From: Chloroflexota bacterium
Lineage (GTDB): Bacteria > Chloroflexota > Anaerolineae > Anaerolineales > Villigracilaceae
DNA length: 64,000 nucleotides
Assembly (NCBI GenBank): GCA_021824575.1
Contig: JAKAKJ010000064.1
Span: 1-64,000, forward strand
Reading direction: 5' to 3'
Position numbers and translations under genes: made by a program. A model generated the notes under the pieces. It saw only the letters and a program-made list of their open reading frames with translations, was not told the DNA's origin and did not search any database. This document shows, piece after piece, positions 43,758 through 52,689 of the stretch; position 1 is the stretch's first letter; each line of letters starts with the position of its first letter.

Positions 43758-44882
43758 GTGTCCGACTTACGCGTTCAGAAATTTGCAAAAATCCTTGTGG
43801 AACATTCCACCCGCGTTGTTCCCGGTGACCGCATCTTGATCGAAGCGACCACCGCCGCCGAGCCGCTCATCCGTGAGCTTTACATTCAGATTTTGGAAAA
43901 AGGCGGGATTCCGCATCCGATGATCGCCCTGCCCGGCATGATGCCGTTCAGCCAGGACGAGATGTATCTCACCTATGCCAAAGACACGCAGCTCGATTTC
44001 GTGCCGACTTTCTACAAGCTGGCTTACGACCAGTTCGAGGGGCGCATCCGCGTTCATTCCGCGACAAACACGCACGGGACGACAAACATTGACGGAGCCA
44101 AAGCACAGCGACGCGGCAAAGCCCTCAGCCCGATCACCGAGGCTCAGTTCAGGCGCGGCGCCGAAGGAACGTTCAAGTGGGTCACCACACTCTACCCCAC
44201 GGACGGTTATGCCCAGGATGCAGGCATGAGCCTGAAGGAATACGAAGACTTTGTCTTCGGTGCGGTACACGCGCAGGAGGCTGATCCGATTGCATATTGG
44301 AACAGCACAGCGGCTTCGCAGCAAAAGGCGATTGATTTTCTTTCCAATAAAAGCCAGGTCATTCTGCGCGGTCCAAATGTAGATTTGACTCTTTCCATCA
44401 AAGGCCGCAAGTTCATGAACTCCATCGGCGTCTACAACATGCCGGATGGCGAAATTTATACCGGCCCGGTGGAAGAATCAGTCAATGGCTGGGTGAAGTT
44501 TACCTACCCAGCGATCTATGGCGGCGTGTCCGTCGAAGGCGCGGAGTTGACCTTCAGCAATGGCCGCGTCAGCCAGGCGAAAGCAGAGAAGAACGAGTCG
44601 TATTTGCTTAAGATGCTTGAAACTGACGCAGGCTCGCGTTATCTTGGTGAGTTCGCCATCGGCACCAACTTCGACATCAATAAGTTTACTGGCAATATTC
44701 TCTTCGATGAAAAGATTGGCGGCTCCTTCCATATGGCGCTCGGCGCGGGCTATCCCGAAACGGGATCAAAGAATCACGGCGCCATTCACTGGGATATGAT
44801 CTGCGATCTGCGTACTGATTCGGAGATCACAGTTGATGGGCAGCCCTTCTATAAGAACGGTCAATTCGTTTTCAAGAGTTAG
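43758..44882 (+). CDS. M29-family metal-dependent aminopeptidase
   Basis: A 374-residue protein of the thermophilic aminopeptidase family. Likely metal ligands are the Glu of VEGAELTF, the Glu of RYLGEFAIG, the His of GSFHMALG, the Tyr of GAGYPET and His/Asp of AIHWDMICDLR, all in the usual order. It removes N-terminal residues from peptides using cobalt or zinc. The start is GTG at 43758 after AGGAG; TATAAT at 43719-43724 is a likely -10 box. It is divergent from the polysaccharide operon and ends in a terminator. Confidence 0.92.
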   Translation: MSDLRVQKFAKILVEHSTRVVPGDRILIEATTAAEPLIRELYIQILEKGGIPHPMIALPGMMPFSQDEMYLTYAKDTQLDFVPTFYKLAYDQFEGRIRVHSATNTHGTTNIDGAKAQRRGKALSPITEAQFRRGAEGTFKWVTTLYPTDGYAQDAGMSLKEYEDFVFGAVHAQEADPIAYWNSTAASQQKAIDFLSNKSQVILRGPNVDLTLSIKGRKFMNSIGVYNMPDGEIYTGPVEESVNGWVKFTYPAIYGGVSVEGAELTFSNGRVSQAKAEKNESYLLKMLETDAGSRYLGEFAIGTNFDINKFTGNILFDEKIGGSFHMALGAGYPETGSKNHGAIHWDMICDLRTDSEITVDGQPFYKNGQFVFKS

Positions 44883-44907
44883 TAAGAGCTTGCAGGTTTA
44901 AATGTCC

Positions 44908-44950
44908 GAAGGTTGAGAGTCGCTCAATGCGTTCTCAACCTTCTTCGTTT
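44908..44950 (+). terminator. Terminator of the aminopeptidase gene
   Basis: GAAGGTTGAGA and TCTCAACCTTC form an 11-bp stem with a 15-nt loop, followed by TTCGTTT. Confidence 0.75.
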
Positions 44951-45018
44951 AACTTGATAACCGTCAAACCTGGCAATGATCAATAAATCCCTCGCGGACA
45001 CTTCGCCCCTGCAAATAT

Positions 45019-45549
45019 TTACGCGCGCCAATATCCGCGTCGGATCGGTCTGACATCCTCCGATGTGATGAATGCGTGCTCATCCGTTTGATGGACGATC
45101 TCTTCAGCGTGCGCCACATCCTTCCGCAGAACGCTGACGCTCAAAAGATGAACCATGCCATCTTTGCCGCGCGCTGGGATTTCTGTCACCGCATAACCGG
45201 CTTCGCGCAAAGCCTGAGCCAGCGCCACGCCGCGCGCCGAACTGACGATACTCAAATGGATGTGCCCAATCGCGAGGCGCTCTTCGATCAACATCCCAAC
45301 CACATTACCAGTCGCAAATCCTGCTGCATAGCCGAGAATCGTCAGCGGGTTGTTCAAATTTGATAATACGCGCGAGATGGCGACAATGTAAACCGCAGAT
45401 TCAAAAAAGCCGAGAGTCCACGCGATTCCCTTGCGGCCGCGCACCACGAACAACATGCGTAATGTATCCAGCGACATGTCGGTGACGCGCAGTCCAAAGA
45501 TCATCAGCGCGATCAACCAATCTGTGGGAGAAAAAGCAAAAGAGAACAT
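45019..45549 (-). CDS. DUF2179/UPF0316 membrane protein
   Basis: A 176-residue protein: three hydrophobic helices (about 10-95) of the DUF5698 type with GLRVTDMSLDTLRMLFVVRG, then a cytoplasmic DUF2179 domain (about 100-170, LREAGYAVTEIPARGKDG, VSVLRKDVAHAEEIV). This is the UPF0316 layout. DUF2179 domains bind small ligands or nucleotides in some relatives, but the role here is unknown. A palindromic repeat lies just upstream. Confidence 0.88.
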   Translation of the reverse strand: MFSFAFSPTDWLIALMIFGLRVTDMSLDTLRMLFVVRGRKGIAWTLGFFESAVYIVAISRVLSNLNNPLTILGYAAGFATGNVVGMLIEERLAIGHIHLSIVSSARGVALAQALREAGYAVTEIPARGKDGMVHLLSVSVLRKDVAHAEEIVHQTDEHAFITSEDVRPIRRGYWRA

Positions 45550-45565
45550 GGTTGATTTTGATAAT

Positions 45566-45594
45566 GTAGGGGCACAGCGTCGCTGTGCCCCTAC
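45566..45594 (-). repeat. GTAGGGGC palindromic repeat
   Basis: A 13-bp perfect inverted repeat (GTAGGGGCACAGC and GCTGTGCCCCTAC around GTC) 4 nt after the phosphorylase stop and 17 nt before the DUF2179 start. Confidence 0.85.
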
Positions 45595-45598
45595 GCGT

Positions 45599-47740
45599 TC
45601 ATTTCACCGCGGGCACGTACAGCCTTTCCACATATTCCTTGACCATGCGCCGCGTGCCAAATTGCGGAATGACCGTCTTCATGGAATCTTTTATGCGGGC
45701 AATCCAGTCATGCGGAATCTCTTTCACATCGCGGTCATAATACATCGGAATGATTTCGTTCTCCAGCGTGTCGTATAAACTCCCGGCGTCTTCCCCATCC
45801 TGAACTTCAGGCGAGTCAATATCTTTGTCATCGCCAATTGCCCAACCGTTTTGTCCGTTGAACGCTTCGCGCCACCAGCCATCCAGCACGGAAAAATTCA
45901 ACGCACCGTTCAACGCAGCCTTCATGCCTGACGTTCCACTGGCTTCCATAGGGCGGCGCGGCGTGTTCATCCAAACATCCACGCCCTGGACGAGATAACG
46001 CGCCAGATTCATATCGTAATCTTCGAGGAAAACCAAACGTCCGCTCGTTTCGGCGCGCTTGACCTGGCGATAAACCTGCTGAATCAATTGCTTGCCCGCT
46101 TCATCGGCAGGATGCGCCTTGCCCGCAAAGATGATCTGCACCGGCATGTTCGGACGATTGATGATGTTCAATAATCGGTCAACATCAGATAAAACAAGGC
46201 CGGCGCGTTTATACGTCGCAAAGCGGCGCGCAAACCCAATTGTCAGTGCGTACGGATTGATCATCACACCGGATGAAACCACTTGAACCGGATGATATCC
46301 GCCCGCCTTCCACCGATCTCGGACGCGCTCGCGCATGTAGAAAGCCAGTTTGCGCTTGAGGTGCATTCGCACTTCCCACAAAGCGGGGTCGGGAATCTTA
46401 TCCAACCTCGACCACAGATCGGGATCATCGAGGTGATCCATCCAATCTTCGCCGAGGTGCAAGCCAATCAAAATTCGCAGGCGGCGCGCCATCCAATTTG
46501 CGGTGTGGACACCGTTGGTGACGTACGTGATCGGCACATCGTCTTCGGCGCGGTCGGGCCATAGAAAATGCCACATGCGCCGCGCCACGCGTCCATGCAA
46601 TTCGGAGACGGCGTTCCGTCCCTGTGCATTACGCAAAGCCAGCACGCCCATGCTGAATGTTTCACCCGATGGCACATGATGCCGCGCAATATCAAAGAAT
46701 TTTTCGCGAGGCACTTTTAGTTCAGGCCATAACGCCGCAAGATATTTATCAATCAACCAAAGCGGGAATTCGTCGTTGCCTGCGGGGACCGGCGTATGCG
46801 TGGTGAATATATTTTGTCCGCGCGTCTTTTCGAGAGCCTGCTCAAAGGTGCGGCCTGAAGCCACGAGTTCGCGCGCCCGCTCCAAAGTCAGGAAAGCCGC
46901 GTGACCTTCGTTCATGTGCCAGACCGACGGATTGTATCCAAGTGCGCGCAACATGCGGACGCCGCCGACGCCCAGCAGCACCTCCTGCATGACCCGATGA
47001 TCGAGGTCGGACCAATATAAACGCGCTGTCAGGCTCTTGTCAAAATCAGAATTGGATTCAACGTTCGAATCGAGCAGATAAAGCGGCACACGTCCGACGC
47101 GGATTTCCCACAGCGCAAGCGACACATTCCGGTCAGGGAATTCCACTTCCACCGTCATGCGATTGCCATCGTCCGCGAAAACCTGCAATGCGGGCAGGTC
47201 AACAAAATCGAGTTCATTGTTGAGCGCATCCTGCCAGCCGTCTTCGCTGATGCGCTGCGTAAAGAAACCCTGGGCATACATGAAGCCAACGCCGACCAGC
47301 GGCAGACCAAGATCGGAGGCTTCCTTCAAATGATCGCCCGCCAGCACGCCGAGGCCGCCTGAATAGATCGGCAGCGTTTCATGCAGACCAAACTCCATCG
47401 AGAAATACGCGATGGGACGATTGATCAATTCCGGATGAGTTATCAATGCCCATGTTTCGGTCTCTGACATGTAGGCATCGAAGCCTTCAAAGACGCGGTC
47501 GTACAACGCGAGATAATCTTTATCATCCGCAGCCTGGTTGAGGCGCGGCCGTCCAATCTCGCGCAAAAGCCGGATCGGGTTATGGCCGAGGCGTTCCCAC
47601 AAGTCATAATCGAGCCGGCCAAACACACGCGCCGCTTCGGGCTGCCATGTCCACCAAAGATTGTAGGCAAGCTCACCAAGCCGGTGGATGCGTTTGGGCA
47701 AATCGAAATGATTAGGTAATCTAGAACGAAAATTATTCAT
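45599..47740 (-). CDS. Alpha-glucan (glycogen/maltodextrin) phosphorylase, GT35
   Basis: A 713-residue enzyme of the short GT35 type with an N-terminal DUF3417 region (LPKRIHRLGELAYNLWWTWQPEA). Conserved segments: AYFSMEFGLHETLPIYSGGLGVLAGDH, MNEGHAAF, FTTHTPVPAGND, VTNGVH, FARRFATYKRA and the PLP/phosphate region EASGTSGMKAALNG. It releases glucose 1-phosphate from glucans. The start at 47740 has no ribosome binding site, but an extended -10 box (TGGTATGAT) ends 9 nt before it, so the transcript may be leaderless. The longer upstream frame lies in repeat DNA and in antisense lutA. Confidence 0.93.
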   Translation of the reverse strand: MNNFRSRLPNHFDLPKRIHRLGELAYNLWWTWQPEAARVFGRLDYDLWERLGHNPIRLLREIGRPRLNQAADDKDYLALYDRVFEGFDAYMSETETWALITHPELINRPIAYFSMEFGLHETLPIYSGGLGVLAGDHLKEASDLGLPLVGVGFMYAQGFFTQRISEDGWQDALNNELDFVDLPALQVFADDGNRMTVEVEFPDRNVSLALWEIRVGRVPLYLLDSNVESNSDFDKSLTARLYWSDLDHRVMQEVLLGVGGVRMLRALGYNPSVWHMNEGHAAFLTLERARELVASGRTFEQALEKTRGQNIFTTHTPVPAGNDEFPLWLIDKYLAALWPELKVPREKFFDIARHHVPSGETFSMGVLALRNAQGRNAVSELHGRVARRMWHFLWPDRAEDDVPITYVTNGVHTANWMARRLRILIGLHLGEDWMDHLDDPDLWSRLDKIPDPALWEVRMHLKRKLAFYMRERVRDRWKAGGYHPVQVVSSGVMINPYALTIGFARRFATYKRAGLVLSDVDRLLNIINRPNMPVQIIFAGKAHPADEAGKQLIQQVYRQVKRAETSGRLVFLEDYDMNLARYLVQGVDVWMNTPRRPMEASGTSGMKAALNGALNFSVLDGWWREAFNGQNGWAIGDDKDIDSPEVQDGEDAGSLYDTLENEIIPMYYDRDVKEIPHDWIARIKDSMKTVIPQFGTRRMVKEYVERLYVPAVK

Positions 47741-47797
47741 GGCGGCGGAATCATACCATAACAGGCAAATGTCAACGCCCTGCGCCCTTTCAGGGTT

Positions 47798-47868
47798 GCA
47801 ATGGCGTTCCTCCCGAAACAATCTCTTCCTGAATACAGGAGATTGCTTTGCTTCGCTCGCAATGACAT
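47798..47868 (+). repeat. Dispersed palindromic repeat
   Basis: GGTTGCAATGGCGTTCC at the left and TTCGCTCGCAATGACA at the right are inverted ends, with CAATCTC/GAGATTG inside. It lies in the divergent promoter region of the phosphorylase and lutA. Confidence 0.7.
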
Positions 47869-47893
47869 AAAGCTTTTGGAATACAATAAAGCC

Positions 47894-48625
47894 ATGCGAA
47901 CCGTTCAACTCTTCATCACCTGCCTTGTTGACAGTTTCTTTCCCGAAGTGGGTGAAGCGATGGTGGATGTGCTTCGCCGCGCAGGTGCGGATGTGGATTT
48001 CCCGCGCGATCAAACCTGCTGCGGGCAGCCCACGTTCAACGCGGGACTTCGAGCGGAGGCGCGTCAAATTGCCGAACACACCATCCGAGTCTTTGAATCC
48101 GTTAAAGGCGAAGTGGTGATTCCATCCGGTTCGTGTGCGCACATGATTCGTCACAACTATGAAGAATTATTTGCAGACGATCCAACCTGGCTCTCGCGTG
48201 CAAAAGCATTGGCAGCGCGGACTTATGAATTCACCGAATATCTCGTTGACGTTTTAGGCATCACCGATTTCGGCGCGCGCTGGGATGGTACGTTGACCTA
48301 TCACCCAACCTGTCACCTGCACCGCGGCCTAGGCATTGACCGTCAGCCGCGCGAATTGCTGGCAAATGTACGCGGCGCAGAAATCCGCGAATTGCCCGAA
48401 GCCGAAGATTGCTGCGGCTTTGGCGGAATCTTTTCAGTCGAGCATCCCGAACTTTCAGCAGAGATGCTGAAGCGCAAGATCAAAAATCTCGAAGCCACCC
48501 AATCCCCCACTTTGGTTGTGTGCGACGCGGGCTGTCTCATGCATATCCAAGGCGGACTGCATCGAAACAAGATGAAACAAAAAGTCGTGCACATTGCTGA
48601 AATCCTTGCTGCAAAACAGTCATGA
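47894..48625 (+). CDS. lutA: Lactate utilisation Fe-S protein LutA
   Basis: A 243-residue protein with two CCG domains: TCLVDSFFPEVG with DQTCCGQPTFNAG, and TYHPTCHLHRGLG with EDCCGFGGIFS. These Cys-rich motifs bind Fe-S clusters in LutA/YkgE proteins, which with LutB and LutC oxidise L-lactate to pyruvate. TACAAT at 47882-47887 lies only 6 nt before the ATG and no ribosome binding site is present, so it is probably leaderless. It overlaps the lutBC gene by 4 bp. Confidence 0.9.
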   Translation: MRTVQLFITCLVDSFFPEVGEAMVDVLRRAGADVDFPRDQTCCGQPTFNAGLRAEARQIAEHTIRVFESVKGEVVIPSGSCAHMIRHNYEELFADDPTWLSRAKALAARTYEFTEYLVDVLGITDFGARWDGTLTYHPTCHLHRGLGIDRQPRELLANVRGAEIRELPEAEDCCGFGGIFSVEHPELSAEMLKRKIKNLEATQSPTLVVCDAGCLMHIQGGLHRNKMKQKVVHIAEILAAKQS

Positions 48626-50655
48626 CACCGACCCGATTCAAAGAACGCATTCGAACATCCATTGCAAACGAAGCTTTGCAAATCGCGTTGGATAATAACG
48701 CCCAACGCCGCGTGAACGGACGCATCGCGGCGTTCGCATCGCTGCCTGATTGGAAGGAACGACGCCAACGCGCGCACGCCGTCCGTGCGGATGTCATTTC
48801 ACATTTGGATGAATATCTCAATCAGTTCATTGCAAAGGTTTCAGGGAATGGCATCATCGTCCATCGCGCCAAAGACGCGGCAGAAGCTGTGAAGACTGTA
48901 CTAGAAATTGTAAACCGCGTAGGGGCGGATGGCCATCCGCCCCTACCGAAATTGATCGCCAAATCCAAATCCATGGTTTCGGAAGAGATCGAACTGAATC
49001 ATTTCCTCGGGGCGGCAGGGCATCGCGTGGCCGAAACCGATCTCGGCGAATACATCGTTCAATTGCGCGGCGAAAAGCCCGCACACATCATCACGCCTGC
49101 GGTTCATCTGCGCCGTCATCAAGTGGGACAACTCTTTCACGAAAAACTTGGCATTCCATATACAGAAGATATTCCAACGCTGACGAATACGGCCCGCAAA
49201 GTTTTGCGCGAAGTTTTTCTCACGGCGGATGTTGGAATCAGCGGCGTCAATTTCGGTGTGGCAGAAACGGGAACGCTGTGCATCGTCACGAACGAAGGCA
49301 ACGGGCGCATGGTTACAACCATGCCGCCGATTCACATTGCCCTGATGGGAATGGAACGAATCGTCCCAACGCTTGATGATCTGGCATTGATGCTTTCACT
49401 CTTGCCGCGTTCCGCGACGGGACAAAAGATCACCGTATACACACAACTCATCCACTCGCCTCGCCGCGCAGACGAATTGGATGGCGCGCGCGAACGCCAT
49501 CTTGTCATCGTCGATAACGGCCGCTCGCGCTTGCAGCATTCCGCATTACAGGAAGCCTTATATTGCATCCGCTGCGGCGCGTGTTTGAATGCCTGTCCCG
49601 TTTTCCGCGAATTAGGCGGACACGCTTACGTTGGCGATGATGACTCGATTGCGCCGTATCCAGGACCGATCGGTTCTATTGTTTCACCCGGATTATTAGG
49701 CTTGGAACAATTCGGACATTTGGCCCAGGCATCATCGTTGTGTGGTGCTTGCAAAGACGCGTGTCCGGTTGATATTGATCTGCCGAAATTGCTAACGAGG
49801 GTCAGGGCTGGAAATCCATCGAGCAAAAAGCAAAACGAAAGGCACGATGGCATTGGGCTTTCGTTTATGAGTCGAATCGGTTTACATGCATACGGCGTGA
49901 TTGCATCGTCACCGCGACTATTTAGGCTTTCTCAAAAGTTGGCAGGGATTGGAACGAGAATCGTTTCACCGTTTTCGCAATGGCTGTGGATTCCATCATT
50001 CACCGGCTGGGGATATAGCAAGGATTTTCCGCGATTTGCAACGAAAACTTTTCGCGAGAGGTTTCACCGCGAAGACACGAAGGGCGCTGAGATTTTTAGT
50101 AAGAAGAAAGAAGAAAGAATAGAGGAAGAGCCATCGAAAGTGCAAAGCGCAAATGGAGTGGGAAGATTCACAGAAGAGTTGACGGCGCTTGGCGGAAATG
50201 TTTACCGCGTGTCAAAAGCCGAATTGAATGATAAGTTGATTGAATTCCTGAAATCGAGGAACATCGACGCGGCTTTGATGTGGGATCAAGTCGAGGGCGT
50301 GGATGAAGTCCGTTTGACGGAAGCCGGCGTGAGGGCGGTCCGAAGCGTTGATCCAACTTTGAAAGCAGGCATCACGGGCGCGGTATCCGCCATCGCCGAG
50401 ACCGGAACGCTGGTCATTCCATCCGGAAAGGGACAACCTTTGAGTGCGTCGTTGTTGTCAGAAACTCACATTGCAGTCGTAAAATCATCACAGGTCGTTT
50501 TGTCGCTGGAAGAAGCATTGCTGAGAAATGAAGTGCGTGATGCTTCAGCGGTCGCGCTCGTGACCGGGCCATCGCGCACTGCCGATATCGAAATGACACT
50601 GACCATCGGTGTTCACGGCCCAAAAGAATTACACGTGTTCGTTGTTGACGGTTGA
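48622..50655 (+). CDS. lutB: Fused LutB-LutC lactate utilisation protein
   Basis: A 677-residue fusion. Residues about 1-300 are the LutB LUD domain (AETDLGEYIVQLRGEKPAHIITPAVH, GVNFGVAETGTLCIVTNEGNGR). Two 4Fe-4S motifs follow at about 315-400 (CIRCGACLNACPVF and CGACKDACPVDIDLP). A charged linker leads to a C-terminal LUD domain of LutC type (about 535-677, GAVSAIAETGTLVIPSGKG, GPSRTADIEMTLTIGVHGP). LutB and LutC are normally separate. A perfect palindromic repeat is inserted in frame near residue 100. The linker peptide REDTKGAEIF near residue 483 also looks repeat-derived. Confidence 0.9.
   Translation: MTPTRFKERIRTSIANEALQIALDNNAQRRVNGRIAAFASLPDWKERRQRAHAVRADVISHLDEYLNQFIAKVSGNGIIVHRAKDAAEAVKTVLEIVNRVGADGHPPLPKLIAKSKSMVSEEIELNHFLGAAGHRVAETDLGEYIVQLRGEKPAHIITPAVHLRRHQVGQLFHEKLGIPYTEDIPTLTNTARKVLREVFLTADVGISGVNFGVAETGTLCIVTNEGNGRMVTTMPPIHIALMGMERIVPTLDDLALMLSLLPRSATGQKITVYTQLIHSPRRADELDGARERHLVIVDNGRSRLQHSALQEALYCIRCGACLNACPVFRELGGHAYVGDDDSIAPYPGPIGSIVSPGLLGLEQFGHLAQASSLCGACKDACPVDIDLPKLLTRVRAGNPSSKKQNERHDGIGLSFMSRIGLHAYGVIASSPRLFRLSQKLAGIGTRIVSPFSQWLWIPSFTGWGYSKDFPRFATKTFRERFHREDTKGAEIFSKKKEERIEEEPSKVQSANGVGRFTEELTALGGNVYRVSKAELNDKLIEFLKSRNIDAALMWDQVEGVDEVRLTEAGVRAVRSVDPTLKAGITGAVSAIAETGTLVIPSGKGQPLSASLLSETHIAVVKSSQVVLSLEEALLRNEVRDASAVALVTGPSRTADIEMTLTIGVHGPKELHVFVVDG
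48919..48946 (+). repeat. Perfect GTAGGGGC palindrome inside lutB
   Basis: A 28-bp perfect palindrome (GTAGGGGCGGATGG joined to its inverse) in coding sequence. It encodes VGADGHPPLP and keeps the frame open. It is the same family as the intergenic copies at 16972 and 45566. Confidence 0.92.
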
Positions 50656-50673
50656 TTAGTGGGATGATACAAT
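50645..50673 (+). promoter_or_regulatory. Promoter for tRNA-Glu
   Basis: TTGACG (50645-50650), 17-nt spacer, TACAAT (50668-50673), within the end of lutBC and just after it. Two hairpins (GGCGGC/GCCGCC near 50690, CACCGCTGA/TCAGCGGTG near 50718-50740) lie in the leader. Confidence 0.6.
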
Positions 50674-50753
50674 CTCGCCCGCTTCGGCATAGGCGGCCTC
50701 ACGCCGCCCTATGCCACACCGCTGACACAATCAGCGGTGCATACCGTGTGCTC

Positions 50754-50826
50754 GCCCCCATCGTCTAGGGGCCCAGGACGAAGCCCTCTCAAGGCTTAAA
50801 CTGGAGTTCGAATCTCCATGGGGGCA
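50754..50826 (+). tRNA. tRNA-Glu (anticodon CTC)
   Basis: A 73-nt cloverleaf: acceptor GCCCCCA with TGGGGGC, D arm GTCTAGGGGCCCAGGAC, anticodon stem AAGCC/GGCTT with loop CTCTCAA (anticodon CTC), T arm TGGAG-TTCGAAT-CTCCA, discriminator A. CCA is not encoded. It reads GAG glutamate codons. Confidence 0.95.
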
Positions 50827-50831
50827 CTATC

Positions 50832-50860
50832 AAGGCCCATCGTTCAGGTGGGCCTTCTTA
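50832..50860 (+). terminator. Hairpin after tRNA-Glu
   Basis: AAGGCCCA and TGGGCCTT form an 8-bp stem followed by CTTAAAT, 6 nt past the tRNA. Confidence 0.65.
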
Positions 50861-50883
50861 AATCGGAGTCCCCAGTGGGGATG

Positions 50884-50906
50884 ATATTCAAATCTCCATG
50901 GGGCAC
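50884..50906 (+). repeat. Partial copy of the tRNA-Glu 3' end
   Basis: TTCAAATCTCCATGGGGCAC repeats the tRNA T-loop to acceptor end (TTCGAATCTCCATGGGGGCAC) with one substitution and one missing G. It has no 5' half, so it is not a tRNA gene. It looks like a scar of duplication or of an integration/excision event. Confidence 0.7.
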
Positions 50907-50912
50907 TGACCC

Positions 50913-50942
50913 AAAGCCCTGCGCTTGCAGGGCTTTTCTTTT
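50913..50942 (+). terminator. Strong terminator before the EamA gene
   Basis: A 10-bp stem (AAAGCCCTGC, loop GCTT, GCAGGGCTTT) followed by TCTTTT. It ends 11 nt before the EamA start, so it either closes the tRNA region or attenuates the transporter gene. Confidence 0.8.
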
Positions 50943-50953
50943 GAGGAGAATGT

Positions 50954-51898
50954 ATGAATGCAAAGAATTCTTCGCGGGGATATTTGATTGGCATTTTCGC
51001 AACCGTGCTTCTATCGTTCACCGGCATTCTGATCAGCTATTTGAACAAGACCTACAATCTTCCGTCATTGGTGCTGGCTTTTTGGAGGGATTGTTTTGTA
51101 GTCTTCGGGCTGGTGATTGCGTTCATTTTATTCAGCCGGGGGCGCTTTTCTTTGAATGGCTCGCACTGGAAGTTTTTCATTTTATACGGCTTGACGCTGG
51201 CTTTATTCAATTCGATGTGGACGTTCTCAGTTCAATTCAATGGCGCGGCGGTCGCGACGGTGCTGGCATTCAGTTCGCCGGCGATGACAGCCATCCTTGC
51301 CCATTTCATTCTCAAGGAACAGATCAACGGCGTCAAAATAGTTTCGATCGTTTTGAGTCTGCTCGGCACAGCTCTCGTTTCCGGCGCGGTGGACCCATCG
51401 GCATGGAAGGTCAACGCAGCGGGGATTTTGTTCGGCCTGCTGACCGGTTTCTTCTTCGCCTGCTATAACATGATGGGCAAGACTTCTGCAAACAAATCCA
51501 TTGACCCGTGGACGACAATGTTGTACGGTTTCGGTGGCGCAATCGTCTTTCTCTTTCTTTTCAATGTCGTGATGAATCTTTTTGGCGGGCAAAGTCTGTT
51601 CGCGAATTTCATGTGGCTTGGAACGTCCGCCAGCGGCTGGACAATTTTATTCTTTCTCGGCATCGGCCCAACAGTCGGAGGTTTCGGACTCTATTTGGTC
51701 AGCCTTAACTATTTACCGGCAACCGTCGCCAATTTGATCGGCGCGCTCGAACCTGCCTTCACCACCATTTGGGCTTATTTTCTCCTGCATGAACAACTGA
51801 CCTTCATTCAAATCATGGGCAGTCTTTTGGTCTTTGCAAGTGTGATTCTGTTACGCCTCGGTGAAGATCAGGCAAGCCCGGAAATGGTTCTGGAATAA
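50954..51898 (+). CDS. EamA/DMT-family transporter
   Basis: A 314-residue, 10-helix protein with two EamA repeats (first about 8-140, second about 155-300). FSSPAMTAILAHFILKEQI and IGALEPAFTTIWAYFLLHEQL are the conserved repeat ends. It is a metabolite exporter or importer of unknown substrate. GAGGAGAATGT precedes the start, right after the terminator hairpin. Confidence 0.88.
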   Translation: MNAKNSSRGYLIGIFATVLLSFTGILISYLNKTYNLPSLVLAFWRDCFVVFGLVIAFILFSRGRFSLNGSHWKFFILYGLTLALFNSMWTFSVQFNGAAVATVLAFSSPAMTAILAHFILKEQINGVKIVSIVLSLLGTALVSGAVDPSAWKVNAAGILFGLLTGFFFACYNMMGKTSANKSIDPWTTMLYGFGGAIVFLFLFNVVMNLFGGQSLFANFMWLGTSASGWTILFFLGIGPTVGGFGLYLVSLNYLPATVANLIGALEPAFTTIWAYFLLHEQLTFIQIMGSLLVFASVILLRLGEDQASPEMVLE

Positions 51899-51948
51899 TC
51901 CATCATCGGCTCGTTTTGTTGTAAAATCTCAGCAAGGGAACCATCAAA

Positions 51949-52668
51949 TTGACCCGCGCCGCAAAGTTCTTCATCATCGCTTCAACGTTCGCGTTTGCCT
52001 TGGCCGCCTGCGCTGCCAATGTGCCCAAGGCGTTTCTGCCAACAGCGACCTCGCCTGCACCGTGGGCCAGAGTCATTATTCCAAAGCCGACCTACACGGC
52101 TTCTCCTTTCCCATCTCCATTGCCAACATTTACAAGCACATCAACAAGTATTCCAACAAGTATCCCGACCAGCACCGCCACAAACACGCCGCCCGCCCTC
52201 TCAATGGAAATTGTGGCAGATACGCCCATCCCCGCGTATTCCGCGTCGAATAACTTAGCCAATGCTGCTGACTCGCCGCAAGTTAATGCGGGCGGAAAGT
52301 ACATTCTCGTTTCCATTTCCACCCAGCATTTATACGCGTACGATAATGGGCAGATCGTTTATAGTTTTGTCGCGTCCACGGGCATGGGCAATTCCACGCG
52401 CGTTGGCAAATTCAGCGTGCTGGACAAAATTCCCAACGCGTACGGAGCAACCTGGAACATTTGGATGCCGGATTGGCTCGGCATTTATTGGTCGGGCAGT
52501 CTTGAAAATGGAATCCATGCTTTGCCGATTCTCTCCGGCGGGACGCGACTCTGGGCTGGTTATCTCGGAACGCCAATCTCCTTCGGATGTGTGGTGCTTG
52601 GCATCAACGAGGCTCATGAACTTTATAACTGGGCGGAAGTCGGCACGCCGGTGGAGATTCAACGATAA
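51949..52668 (+). CDS. L,D-transpeptidase (YkuD) lipoprotein
   Basis: A 239-residue protein with a lipoprotein signal (LAAC, Cys21), a long Thr/Ser/Pro linker (about 30-85) and a YkuD domain (about 115-238). The active site is His190 in GIHALP and Cys214 in TPISFGCVVL, where SFGC replaces the common SHGC. It would cross-link or modify peptidoglycan or attach proteins to it. The start is TTG at 51949 with AAGGGAA about 10 nt upstream. Confidence 0.85.
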   Translation: MTRAAKFFIIASTFAFALAACAANVPKAFLPTATSPAPWARVIIPKPTYTASPFPSPLPTFTSTSTSIPTSIPTSTATNTPPALSMEIVADTPIPAYSASNNLANAADSPQVNAGGKYILVSISTQHLYAYDNGQIVYSFVASTGMGNSTRVGKFSVLDKIPNAYGATWNIWMPDWLGIYWSGSLENGIHALPILSGGTRLWAGYLGTPISFGCVVLGINEAHELYNWAEVGTPVEIQR

Positions 52669-52689
52669 TCAATCTGGTAACATAACCAC

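Noticed and set aside
47741-48154. Upstream extension of the alpha-glucan phosphorylase frame
   Set aside because: The added residues lie in repeat DNA and antisense to lutA and do not resemble phosphorylase; the family N-terminus begins at 47740.
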